NCBI GenBank assembly: GCA_002434915.1 | Contig: DJLG01000126.1 | Span: forward strand, 12,815-23,352 | Length of the DNA stretch: 10,538 bases | Origin: Proteobacteria bacterium UBA6522 | GTDB taxonomy: Bacteria; Pseudomonadota; Gammaproteobacteria; Steroidobacterales; Rariloculaceae | Reading direction: 5' to 3' | Shown: positions 1 through 7,160 of the stretch, in pieces | Layout of the letters: each line of letters begins with the position of its first letter | Numbering within the stretch: position 1 is the stretch's first letter | Notes under the pieces: model-generated | Told to the model about the DNA's origin: nothing | The model's database searches: none | What the model saw: the letters and a program-made list of their open reading frames with translations, nothing else | Translations under genes and position numbers: made by a program

Positions 1-1118
1 ATTTACATACATTAAGGGTTAGCATCTTTTGTGCTATTACCTCGCTGGCAATAGCTTCTGTGGCGAACGCACAAAGCGTTCCGTCAAAATTTGTAGTTTC
101 AGGGCCAGCAGCACGAGAAATACTTGATAGTACAACGATCAACCTCGAAACAGCTGAACGCATTACGATGGCGTGTGAAAGATTAGCTAGAGAAAGAGGG
201 GTCTCAATAAGTGTTTATGTTCTCGACAATGATGGCAATGATGTCTACATTCATCGTATGGATGGGGAAATGTGGGTAAATACTGCAACTGCAGAAATGA
301 AGGCAAAAACCGCATTACAAATACGTGGGCCAAGCAAAGAACGAATGAATCGCGTGATTCGTAACCCTAGTGAAGAATGGCAACAAATAGAACTCGGGGT
401 GTTTTCTAATTCTGGCGGGCTACCAATCATTGTGGATGATCAGCTAATCGGCGCTATCGGAGTTGGTGGATCTGCTCCAAGGATTGCTGAGGGGTGGAGC
501 GATGAGATCTGTGCTCATAAGGCCATGACTGAAGTGATGGGCACTCAGCCGCCATTGATTGAAGATATTCCACGGCCGCAAACACCAGTGGTTGCGGTAG
601 TCCCTCGCTTTACTGTGGACTCGCCACCAGCATCAAGTCTTCCACCTGAATTTGTAGTTTCAGGGGCTGCTGCTGCAGGCATCAAAAATGGAGCGCAAAT
701 CTCAGGTGATGCTGCAAGAAATGTAGCCTTAGCCTGTCGTGCGTGGGCAACAGAACGTGGGGATACAATGTCACTAACCATATTAGATCCCTCTGGTGTA
801 CCTGTTCATGGAGAACGAATGGATGGACAGGTTACTAGCGGAATTGAAGCAGCTAAACTGCGTGCTCAAACAGCCTTACAAAGTCGAACACCAACCTCGG
901 TACGTGGAGCTGGATTAGCAAATAGACCATATGGCTTACCACGATCTGTTCTTTTATTTAGATGGCACCTGGAACCTGGGGGATTGCCAATAGTGGTTGA
1001 TAGCCAAATGATAGGAGCGATCGGCGTTGGCGGTAGTAACGACGATGAAGCCTGTGCCATTGCAGGACTACAATCTGTTTTTGGTGATCGAGTTACAGTA
1101 CCTGTTTATCCAAACTAA
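1..1118 (+). CDS. Exported tandem GlcG/HbpS (haem-degrading/DUF336-like) protein, 5' partial
   Basis: The frame is open from the left edge (first full codon at 3). Codons 3-71 encode a Sec signal peptide, LHTLRVSIFCAITSLAIASV then ANA|Q, so the GTG at 60 lies inside the signal peptide and is not the start; the true start is outside the window. The mature protein has two GlcG/HbpS-type domains (Pfam Haem_degrading family): domain 1 about nt 135-540 with RMDGEMW, KAKTALQ and GGLPIIVDDQLIGAIGVGG; domain 2 about nt 690-1100 with ERMDGQ, RAQTALQ and GGLPIVVDSQMIGAIGVGG. Each follows a matching FVVSG linker. Family members bind haem or corrinoids, or accompany glycolate and diol metabolism, so the substrate cannot be named. 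Most relatives have one domain; this is a duplication. It is the first visible gene of the + strand run and ends 29 nt before the first DUF6152 gene. Confidence 0.85.
   Translation, partial: LHTLRVSIFCAITSLAIASVANAQSVPSKFVVSGPAAREILDSTTINLETAERITMACERLARERGVSISVYVLDNDGNDVYIHRMDGEMWVNTATAEMKAKTALQIRGPSKERMNRVIRNPSEEWQQIELGVFSNSGGLPIIVDDQLIGAIGVGGSAPRIAEGWSDEICAHKAMTEVMGTQPPLIEDIPRPQTPVVAVVPRFTVDSPPASSLPPEFVVSGAAAAGIKNGAQISGDAARNVALACRAWATERGDTMSLTILDPSGVPVHGERMDGQVTSGIEAAKLRAQTALQSRTPTSVRGAGLANRPYGLPRSVLLFRWHLEPGGLPIVVDSQMIGAIGVGGSNDDEACAIAGLQSVFGDRVTVPVYPN
88..104 (+). repeat. 17-nt exact direct repeat, copy 1
   Basis: AATTTGTAGTTTCAGGG occurs here and again at 649-665. Each copy encodes the FVVSG linker that precedes one of the two GlcG/HbpS domains, so it marks the internal duplication of this gene. 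Confidence 0.85.
649..665 (+). repeat. 17-nt exact direct repeat, copy 2
   Basis: Second exact copy of the sequence at 88-104, placed before the second GlcG/HbpS domain. The identity is at nucleotide level while the following domains have diverged strongly, which suggests recent homogenisation of the linker or chance conservation of codons. Confidence 0.85.
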
Positions 1119-1147
1119 AAAACTAATAATTCCTTGAGGAGAGGTTA

Positions 1148-1522
1148 ATGAGATTAAGAATAACGAGTGCTTTAACAATCTTCATGCTCATAGCTATTAA
1201 TCCAGTTGCATCGGGGCATCACTCCCATGCCAACTATGTAGAGACAGAATGGATGTTTCTGGAGGGTACCGTTAGTGAGATTCATTGGTTAAACCCCCAT
1301 AGTTGGATCTACCTTGAGGTAGCAGATGCGGATGGTCAGCCTAGGCCCTGGGCCATTGAGGGTGCCAGTATTACGCAACTTCGACGAGATGGCTGGACTC
1401 AAGAAAGCATTCAGGTGGGAGACGACCTGAAGATGAGATGTCATCCACTAAGAGACGGCTCTAGAGGTTGCTTACTCGGTTATATCACTCTGGACGATGG
1501 TACAGAGAAAGAATTCGACTAA
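1148..1522 (+). CDS. DUF6152 family exported protein (copy 1)
   Basis: 124 residues. A signal peptide covers about residues 1-23 with cleavage at ASG|HH, so the mature protein begins HHSHANY, the His-rich N terminus typical of DUF6152. The core has EGTVSEIHWLNPHSWIYLEV (39-58), then the family's W-A-x-E-G, LRRDGWT (78-84) and a V-G-D turn (90-92). The function of DUF6152 is unknown; the small beta-rich fold and exposed His cluster make metal or ligand binding in the periplasm possible, but this is inference. Two Cys (98, 108) could form a disulfide; copy 2 in this window lacks them. The start is supported by a TTGAGGAG ribosome site at 1134-1141, 6 nt before the ATG. The same 8-mer precedes the genes at 1553 and 2422. 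Confidence 0.85.
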   Translation: MRLRITSALTIFMLIAINPVASGHHSHANYVETEWMFLEGTVSEIHWLNPHSWIYLEVADADGQPRPWAIEGASITQLRRDGWTQESIQVGDDLKMRCHPLRDGSRGCLLGYITLDDGTEKEFD

Positions 1523-1552
1523 TTATTTGCCCCAACTTTTGAGGAGAAAAAT

Positions 1553-2338
1553 ATGCCCCTATTAAAAATAATCATACTCCTACCATTTACTCTTAGTCTT
1601 TTGCTATCTGGAGCTGCTTACTCACAAGGCTGGATCAAATACGAGAACCTAGAAGATCAGTTTGTTGTGAACTTCCCCGGAGACCCTGAGGTAATAGAGA
1701 GTGACTATGTCACCGAGTCTGGTGCTACCATTCCAGCCCGTATTTACAGCACACAAAGCAATAATAGCCAATATGCGATTACTGTTGTGGACTATACGGC
1801 AGCTGAAGAGGCTCATATCACTCTCTGCCGTCAAATTGCAGCAGAAAATGACATAGTAAGTCCTAATACTTGTACAGGCCGAGGACATTTGCGCGATATC
1901 AGGGGCAGTATTGCTTATGAGGCATGGAACATACGTAAGCGTGCTAGTGGCGAAATAACTTACGATGCCTTTGGGCAGGTAGATGGCGTGCCAGGACATC
2001 AGATTCAAATCCTCCATGCTGATGCATCCCGTTCCTTCATTGGACTTTATATGCTTAATCGTCGACTCTATGTTCTTGAGGGAACAGTTCCAGATGATTA
2101 TCCACCTCCAGGGCTGTTTCAGCAGTCTTTGGGTATGCTTGATGAAATTGGAAGACGGGTTAGATATGAAAGTGACGCCGAAGGCAACTATTCAAGGGTT
2201 CAAACCCGTTATGAGTATGTTGGTGTAGAAGATCCTATTACAGGAGAACCGGAGTCAGATTTTTCTATTAGTAGTGATGGTCGTCTTAGGAGACCTGATG
2301 AATTCACAGGAGCATGGACACCAGATTCATCCGAATAG
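1553..2338 (+). CDS. Exported protein of unknown function
   Basis: 261 residues. The signal peptide spans residues 1-24 (hydrophobic core LKIIILLPFTLSLLLSG, cleavage AYS|Q). The mature N terminus, GWIKYENLEDQFVVNFPGDP, resembles the start of periplasmic proteins whose domain opens with W-x-x-Y, then a D-x-F-x-V-x-FPG-x-P segment (PsbP/DcrB-like in general look, an inference from pattern only). Cys92 and Cys107 could pair. The last 60 residues are acidic and low in hydrophobic content (YEYVGVEDPITGEPESDF), probably a flexible tail. The start is fixed by TTGAGGAG at 1539-1546. It lies 30 nt after the first DUF6152 gene and 83 nt before the next gene, so it is very likely co-transcribed. I cannot assign a function. 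Confidence 0.75.
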   Translation: MPLLKIIILLPFTLSLLLSGAAYSQGWIKYENLEDQFVVNFPGDPEVIESDYVTESGATIPARIYSTQSNNSQYAITVVDYTAAEEAHITLCRQIAAENDIVSPNTCTGRGHLRDIRGSIAYEAWNIRKRASGEITYDAFGQVDGVPGHQIQILHADASRSFIGLYMLNRRLYVLEGTVPDDYPPPGLFQQSLGMLDEIGRRVRYESDAEGNYSRVQTRYEYVGVEDPITGEPESDFSISSDGRLRRPDEFTGAWTPDSSE

Positions 2339-2421
2339 TCAGTAAGTGAAAATATACCCCCCATCTTTTATACAAGGGGATATAGTTAAAGTTCGACTGT
2401 AATAATAGTTGAGGAGATAAG

Positions 2422-3255
2422 ATGAGATACACAAATGTCCTTAGGATTCAGAATCATCTGTTACGGCTTAGCAGCCTTATATTAATAGCTTTAGCTTTAG
2501 GTTTTTTGCTAGACACTCGAATCTTAACGGCACAAGAATCACCACCAGCTATTGGCGGAATGTGGAGTACAACAGTCACGGCAATCGAACATCCGGACTG
2601 GACGGTCGAAGATTTATTTGCTTGTAACTGCACATCAGAAACCTATGATTACCTTCGTGAACTCCTTCTCCCAGAAAATGATCATATGTCGGCTCTGGAA
2701 ATTGAAGAAGCCATTAGAGATTACAATCGATTGGCTATTAGAGACTTGTTTACACAAGAGCAAATAGACTACCTAGCTATTTATGATCATGCAGATGACC
2801 CTTCTATCCAATGTGAGTACTTTGGTGTATTTAGAACAATACTCCATAACGATCCAATTCTTATCGAGCAAAACCAGGATCAAATCATAATTCGTCCGGA
2901 AGATTTAGCAGCTGATCGAGTAGTTTATATGGATGGCCGTGGTCACCCAGAGAATGGGCCACTCACCGCAATAGGACATTCCATTGGCTGGTATGAGGGC
3001 TCAACATTAGTCATTGATACTGCAAATATCTCTGCGAGCATAGCTGAAGATGCGTTAAATATTCATAATGCTGATAATGCACGTACTGTTGAACGCTATA
3101 CACTCAGTGAGGATGGCAAGCGACTACATGGACAATTCACATTAATAGATCCTGTGATGTTTCAAGAACCACTTGTTTTAGAGCGGACTAGAATTTTCAC
3201 ACCTGAAGTAAATCTGATAGATGCTCCATGTGAATCAATCTCTGGTGAAATGTAA
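2422..3255 (+). CDS. Exported protein of the uncharacterised GHSIG-WEG-T-L-V-V-DT family
   Basis: 277 residues with a long N-terminal segment (Arg at 8 and 15, hydrophobic core 17-30) and likely signal cleavage at LTAQ|ES (about 38). The C-terminal half carries the motif set of a widespread unnamed family often found with DUF6152 genes: MDGRGHP (170-176), GHSIGWYEG (185-193), LVIDT (196-200), VERY (223-226), a D-P pair (243-244) and a late Cys (270). The usual GR-WEGDTLVV reads GWYEGSTLVI here. Additional Cys are CNC (68-70) and Cys131. The middle (60-125) is acidic and looks helical. No reaction is known for the family. The start is supported by TTGAGGAG at 2409-2416, 5 nt from the ATG. The 15-nt gap to the next DUF6152 gene supports a joint transcript. 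Confidence 0.75.
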   Translation: MRYTNVLRIQNHLLRLSSLILIALALGFLLDTRILTAQESPPAIGGMWSTTVTAIEHPDWTVEDLFACNCTSETYDYLRELLLPENDHMSALEIEEAIRDYNRLAIRDLFTQEQIDYLAIYDHADDPSIQCEYFGVFRTILHNDPILIEQNQDQIIIRPEDLAADRVVYMDGRGHPENGPLTAIGHSIGWYEGSTLVIDTANISASIAEDALNIHNADNARTVERYTLSEDGKRLHGQFTLIDPVMFQEPLVLERTRIFTPEVNLIDAPCESISGEM

Positions 3256-3270
3256 AAAGGGGAATTAAAC

Positions 3271-3711
3271 ATGGTTAGTAAAAGCTTAGTAATTTTTAGT
3301 GGAATGGCATTAATTTCAATCTCTTCCATGGCTCATCACAATCCTGCCGCTCACTACATAGTCGATGAACGTATAGAAATCGAAGGTACTGTGACTGAGT
3401 TCCGACCAGTTAATCCTCACTCTCGCATCTACTTAGATGTGATAAATGAACAGGGTGAAACAGAATCGTGGATGGCTGAAGGTGACAGTATCATTAATCT
3501 TCGCCGTGCAGGCTGGACTCATGATCAATTTAAGCCTGGAGACCGTGTCCAGGTATTGGGTCGACCTTCACGATTTGGTGATAACCTGATCGAGTGGACA
3601 TTCATAACAAACGCTGCCGGTACAGAAGTTGGCGGGGGAAATGGTCAGTTTGGAGAACGAATGCGAATAGTCCAAACACGGCTTGAAGAATATCGTCAAC
3701 AACGAGATTAA
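3271..3711 (+). CDS. DUF6152 family exported protein (copy 2)
   Basis: 146 residues. The signal peptide ends at SSMA|HHN, giving the same His-rich mature N terminus as copy 1 (HHNPAAHY). Core motifs: EGTVTEFRPVNPHSRIYLDV (38-57), W-M-A-E-G (67-71), LRRAGWT (77-83), K-P-G-D (88-91). It has about 25 extra C-terminal residues after the core, rich in Gly and then Arg/Glu/Gln (ending YRQQRD), absent from copy 1. A ribosome site AAGGGGA lies just upstream of the ATG. The two copies differ clearly in sequence, so the duplication is old; having both in one operon hints at partners or a heteromer, which is inference. Function unknown. Confidence 0.85.
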   Translation: MVSKSLVIFSGMALISISSMAHHNPAAHYIVDERIEIEGTVTEFRPVNPHSRIYLDVINEQGETESWMAEGDSIINLRRAGWTHDQFKPGDRVQVLGRPSRFGDNLIEWTFITNAAGTEVGGGNGQFGERMRIVQTRLEEYRQQRD

Positions 3712-3723
3712 TACCGCTAGTCT

Positions 3724-4656
3724 ATGATCTCCAGACGTCAGGTTCTAGCGAATGCTAGTCAGCTATGCTTGCTAGGAGCGCTTGCTCCAGACCGAGTCTA
3801 TGCTCAGAACGGGCTCATGCAGAGGACGGTTCCAAAAACAGGTGAACGACTGCCAGTAATCGGGCTTGGCACCTACCGCACTTTTGATGTGGCTGACAAT
3901 CCAACCGAACTTGATCGGCTCAAGCAAGTAATAGAGATTTTTTTCCAAAATGGCGGCACTGTCGTGGACTCTTCACCAGCTTACGGTCCTTCTGAAGCTG
4001 CTTTTGGTTATTTATCCCAACAAATTGACCTGCCTGATAATTTATTTGTTGCTACTAAGGTACGTGCTGATGGCCGAGATCAGGGTATCCGTCAAATGGA
4101 TGCTTCCCCACAAAAAATGGGCGTCGAGAAAATTGATCTCATGCAAGTTCACAGCTTGGCTGATTGGCAAACTCAACTTCCAATTCTCAAAGAAAGAAAA
4201 GCACAAGGGATCTATCGATACATTGGTATTACCGCATCTCGTGAAGAACTTTATGAGGATTTCATCGATATTATGCGGCGTGAACCACTGGACTTTGTAC
4301 AGATCAATTACAGCGTTGCCGAACGGAAAGCAGAGGAAGTAATTCTGCCTTTAGCTATGGACCGAGGAATGGCAGTTTTTATTAATAGGCCATTCGCTGC
4401 AGGCGCCCTATTCCCTTATGTAGAGAATAAGGTTCTACCTGACTGGGCTACTGAATTTGATTGTCATAGTTGGGGGCAATTTTTCTTGAAGTTTATTTTG
4501 TCGCATCCTGCCGTAACAGTTGCACTTCAGGCGACTTCAAGCCCTAACCACCTATTAGATAACTTAAAAGCGGGCCAAGGTTTGCTGCCTAATGAAGAAC
4601 TTCGCCAACGTATGGTGGATCTTATTGGATTGACTGGGCGCCCCCCCTGGACCTGA
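3724..4656 (+). CDS. Tat-exported aldo/keto reductase
   Basis: 310 residues. The N terminus, MISRRQVLANASQLCLLGAL followed by APDRVYA|QN, is a twin-arginine signal with an AxA-type cleavage site near residue 27. The aldo/keto reductase TIM barrel follows (LPVIGLGTYRTFD 43-55). The full catalytic tetrad is visible: Asp82 and Tyr87 in VVDSSPAYGPSE, Lys112 in FVATKVR, His143 in DLMQVHSL. Late TSSPNH (271-276) lies where NADP(H) is bound in this family. Tat export would carry the folded enzyme with its cofactor to the periplasm. It starts 12 nt after the DUF6152 stop with no clear Shine-Dalgarno, which suggests translational coupling. A C7 run at 4641-4647 near the C terminus is a place where a sequencing indel could alter the last residues. 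A paralogue lies at 9957-10538. Confidence 0.88.
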   Translation: MISRRQVLANASQLCLLGALAPDRVYAQNGLMQRTVPKTGERLPVIGLGTYRTFDVADNPTELDRLKQVIEIFFQNGGTVVDSSPAYGPSEAAFGYLSQQIDLPDNLFVATKVRADGRDQGIRQMDASPQKMGVEKIDLMQVHSLADWQTQLPILKERKAQGIYRYIGITASREELYEDFIDIMRREPLDFVQINYSVAERKAEEVILPLAMDRGMAVFINRPFAAGALFPYVENKVLPDWATEFDCHSWGQFFLKFILSHPAVTVALQATSSPNHLLDNLKAGQGLLPNEELRQRMVDLIGLTGRPPWT

Positions 4657-4680
4657 CTAACGAACATAAAAACTGTGCTT

Positions 4681-5484
4681 ATGCGTGCTCGTGGACTCCT
4701 CACCTTCCTAGCTGAAAACAGCCCAAAACCAATATATCAAGCGTCAATTGGTGGCGCAGAAGCTCGTCTAGAACTAGCGGGTAACTATCAAAAGAAACAA
4801 GTTAATATCTTGAATGGACGAGAACTTCAGGAGTCCTTTTCTATTGATAAACAGGGCTTTAGCTTAATCAACCATACAACCACAGTTGAAAACTTATATG
4901 ACGCTGGATCTGGAAGAAAAAAATATGAGGCTGAATGCAAAGAAATAGTCATAAACGCAACAGGCGCTGATAGTGCATACGTTTTTGACCATACCTTCCG
5001 TTCCGGTGACAGCAAACTTCGAGAACAGAAACTCAGTAGAGAGCCAACAACTGTTATTCACAACGACTATACGCCCAACTCGGCTCCAAAACGTCTACGG
5101 GATTTTATGGGTTCCGATACTGAAAAATTAATAGAAAAACCTTTTTGCATCATAAATATATGGCGACCAATTAAAGAGGTTAAATCTTTTCCTTTAGCAG
5201 TTTGTGATGCTCAAAGCGTCTCTCCAGAAAATTTAGTCTGTGCAGAACGCAAATCAAAAGAGCGTATAGGAGAAATTTTTGTGGTTCGTTTTAACCCACA
5301 TCAACGATGGATATATTTCCCAAATATGACTCCCGATGAGGTTCTTTTAATTAAGACATATGACTCCCGAAAGGATGGACGAGCCCGCTGGTGCGTCCAC
5401 ACGGCTTTTGATCCAGAAGGTTCTGATACAAATGTAGCGCCGCGGGAATCGGTAGAATCTCGTATTTTCGCATTCGGCGTTTAA
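4681..5484 (+). CDS. CmcJ/NvfI (AsaB/GA4-like) family oxidoreductase
   Basis: 267 residues from ATG 4681; a GTG at 4675 would add two. I prefer the ATG because family members begin close to an x-L-x-F/Y-L segment, here GLLTFL. Family motifs in order: PIYQASIGGAEA (17-28), VFDHTFRSGD (101-110), VIHNDYT (125-131), IINIWRPI (157-164), PLAVCDAQSV (171-180), WIYFPNMTPDE (210-220), LIKTYDS (223-229), DGRARWCVHTAFDPE (232-246) and APRESVESRIFAFG at the end. HxD (His127, Asp129) plus His240 is a plausible 2-His-1-carboxylate iron site; fungal NvfI is an Fe(II)/2-oxoglutarate enzyme and CmcJ acts in cephamycin methoxylation. Substrate here is unknown. No signal peptide, so cytoplasmic, unlike its upstream neighbours. 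It is in the same frame as the aldo/keto reductase, 24 nt after its TGA, without a clear ribosome site. Confidence 0.87.
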   Translation: MRARGLLTFLAENSPKPIYQASIGGAEARLELAGNYQKKQVNILNGRELQESFSIDKQGFSLINHTTTVENLYDAGSGRKKYEAECKEIVINATGADSAYVFDHTFRSGDSKLREQKLSREPTTVIHNDYTPNSAPKRLRDFMGSDTEKLIEKPFCIINIWRPIKEVKSFPLAVCDAQSVSPENLVCAERKSKERIGEIFVVRFNPHQRWIYFPNMTPDEVLLIKTYDSRKDGRARWCVHTAFDPEGSDTNVAPRESVESRIFAFGV

Positions 5485-5527
5485 CTAGCTGCTAATAAGA
5501 AATACACCCATTAATCATAATTGGCTA

Positions 5528-6262
5528 CTAGCGTTTTATCGGCAGTAATAGCTCGCTATCATTATTTCTATGTATGTCGAATGATCTGATAGTGATTGCC
5601 ATAAAATTGTAATAACCAATTAATCCAACTAAGTCCATAACACCTTCATTACCAAAGAGTTCAACAGCTTTCATAAAGGTCTCAGAACTAACCTTCTCTT
5701 CATTTATGGCTTCCCGTGTAATTTTTATGATAGTGCTTTCTTCTTCGCCAAGACCAGAAATCTCAATTGAATCATCCAATGGTTCACGGAACCGGACAAT
5801 ATCAATAATTTCCTGTTCTAATCCATTTCTTCTAGCTGCTGGTTCATGGGATGTATAAATATATTGGTTATCCACCTCGCGAGCTGTCGTAATAATAGTC
5901 AATTCAGTTAGGCGTTGATCCTTTGCGGACCCGTAACGAACACGATTACGAACATCAAACATGGCTTCGGCAAGAACAGGACTATTCATTAACATGCCGA
6001 TAGGCCCACTCAGTCCAGTTTCATAACCTGTTCCAGGTGTAACATAAGTATCAAAAGCATTTTGTCCGGTTACATCTAGATTATCTCTTCGAACCATCGG
6101 AAGACGTGCTCGTGAGTCTTCATGAATATCAGCTGGAACGCTCTGTGCTGATAATGCAGGCAACATAAGATAGTCGGCTTCTGCTGCATAAGATTTAGTA
6201 GTTATGTCAGCCCCCAAGATGACACTGACAAAAACTATCGGTAAAAAGTATCTTGTATCCAT
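5528..6262 (-). CDS. Exported carboxymuconolactone decarboxylase/AhpD-fold family protein, cysteine-free
   Basis: 244 residues from ATG 6262. An upstream in-frame ATG at 6289 is less likely, because GGAGG (6270-6274) lies between the two, 7 nt before 6262, and the signal peptide (residues 1-27, SYAA|EAD) is normal from 6262. The mature protein matches the CMD-like exported family: RLPMVRRDNLD (53-63), GLSGPIGMLMNSP (83-95), a RVRYGSAKDQRLTELTIITT run (108-126), HEPAARRNGLEQEI (139-152), then VSSETF and LVGLIGYYNF. There is no Cys at all, so the CxxC peroxidase chemistry of AhpD is impossible; the Glu often found before the His (as in EW--H) is Ile135 in YIYTSH. It may be a lyase or decarboxylase-like enzyme with unknown substrate. 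It converges on the + operon, ending 43 nt from its last gene. Confidence 0.82.
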   Translation of the reverse strand: MDTRYFLPIVFVSVILGADITTKSYAAEADYLMLPALSAQSVPADIHEDSRARLPMVRRDNLDVTGQNAFDTYVTPGTGYETGLSGPIGMLMNSPVLAEAMFDVRNRVRYGSAKDQRLTELTIITTAREVDNQYIYTSHEPAARRNGLEQEIIDIVRFREPLDDSIEISGLGEEESTIIKITREAINEEKVSSETFMKAVELFGNEGVMDLVGLIGYYNFMAITIRSFDIHRNNDSELLLPIKR

Positions 6263-6269
6263 AGCCAAA

Positions 6270-6274
6270 CCTCC
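6270..6274 (-). promoter_or_regulatory. Ribosome binding site deciding the CMD-like start
   Basis: GGAGG on the minus strand, 7 nt before ATG 6262. It lies downstream of the longer alternative ATG at 6289 and so favours the shorter 244-residue protein. Confidence 0.8.
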
Positions 6275-6455
6275 ATTAAATTTCCACATAAAGCTAAAAA
6301 AACTATTTTTAAAAAAATCCAGATCGACAAATAAATATAAACGGTAAGGGCAATATATCAGTTAATCATCTGAAGATTTATCATGCTATCTAATCAACTA
6401 CTTTTAACTGAAATATCGACAATAAGAATATAAAAACTTATTAGTGATTTTATTT

Positions 6456-7058
6456 ATGAATACAAGCAGTCAAAAAAAATGGAATGAGCGTTACCAGAAG
6501 GGTGCATATGGAACCCGCACCCATCCCAGTGCACTATTAACTGAATGGTTACCAAAATTACAGAACCATACACGCCAGTTACGAGCAGTAGATATTGCAA
6601 GCGGTACTGGTAGAAACTCTATCTATCTAGCGCAACACGGCTGGCAAGTTGATGCTTTTGATATTTCAGAAGTCGCTCTCGAACTCTTAGAAAAAAAATC
6701 AAATTCGAAAAAATTGCCTATAACCTGTTTCCATCAAGATTGTGGAGATACTCAGAATCAAGGTGATTATCTTATAGATGATGAATACAACCTTGCGATT
6801 ATGATTCGATATACCAACTTATCTTTAATCAGAAACCTTTATAGAGCTCTTAAAGTAGGCGGGCACCTGATCGTAGAAGAACACCTAGTTACAAATAAAG
6901 AAGTTATTGGCCCAAAAAACCCTAAATTCCGGATTCCACCCCAATCACTTTATGATGCAGCTAAAGAACTAAAAGTTCTCTCTTATAATGAAGGCCTTAT
7001 TAAAGATCCTGATGGTCGTACCGCAGCACTTGCACAATTAGTAGCTAAAAAATCTTAG
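6456..7058 (+). CDS. Class I SAM-dependent methyltransferase (TehB-like group)
   Basis: 200 residues from ATG 6456; a GTG at 6444 would add four without alignment support. SAM-binding motif I is AVDIASGTGRNSIYLAQ (44-60), followed by the acidic residue at the end of the second strand, Asp69 in VDAFDIS. The DDEYNLAIMIRYTN segment (108-121) is the family's Y-D-L-I strand, and ALKVGGHLIVEEHL (131-144) is the post-motif. The protein has the short form of the tellurite-resistance/TehB-like group without a substrate domain, and the substrate cannot be inferred. No signal peptide and no strong Shine-Dalgarno. An A8 run near 6690 and A-rich codons make it locally more AT-rich than the neighbours. It is divergent from the CMD-like gene across an AT-rich gap, and lies 102 nt before the VOC gene. 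Confidence 0.85.
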   Translation: MNTSSQKKWNERYQKGAYGTRTHPSALLTEWLPKLQNHTRQLRAVDIASGTGRNSIYLAQHGWQVDAFDISEVALELLEKKSNSKKLPITCFHQDCGDTQNQGDYLIDDEYNLAIMIRYTNLSLIRNLYRALKVGGHLIVEEHLVTNKEVIGPKNPKFRIPPQSLYDAAKELKVLSYNEGLIKDPDGRTAALAQLVAKKS

Positions 7059-7147
7059 TATGTAATATGGGCTTTGTCTGGCTGTATTCGGTATCAATGC
7101 AATACAATCTACATCTAATAAAAATATAAGTAAGACTACGGTAATCT

Positions 7148-7153
7148 AGGAGG
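7148..7153 (+). promoter_or_regulatory. Strong ribosome binding site of the VOC gene
   Basis: Perfect AGGAGG, 7 nt before ATG 7161. It is the strongest ribosome site in the window and fixes the start in front of a signal peptide. Confidence 0.8.
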
Positions 7154-7160
7154 ATTAATC

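Noticed and set aside
60..62. GTG as start of the GlcG/HbpS protein
   Set aside because: The upstream codons in the same frame encode a clear signal peptide that runs to the window edge, so this GTG is internal.
1649..2017. Antisense open frame within the gene at 1553-2338
   Set aside because: No ribosome site and no family pattern; the plus-strand protein has a signal peptide, a ribosome site and operon spacing.
4654..4680. Read-through or selenocysteine at the TGA ending the Tat aldo/keto reductase, since the next gene is in the same frame
   Set aside because: The TGA lies at a normal C-terminal position for the family, no Cys is expected there, no hairpin follows, and the CmcJ-like protein has a sensible start at 4681. 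Ordinary neighbouring genes explain it.
6290..6443. Promoters in the divergent gap between the CMD-like and methyltransferase genes
   Set aside because: The gap is AT-rich and offers many -10-like hexamers, but none pairs with a -35 at good spacing on either strand, so I do not assign one.
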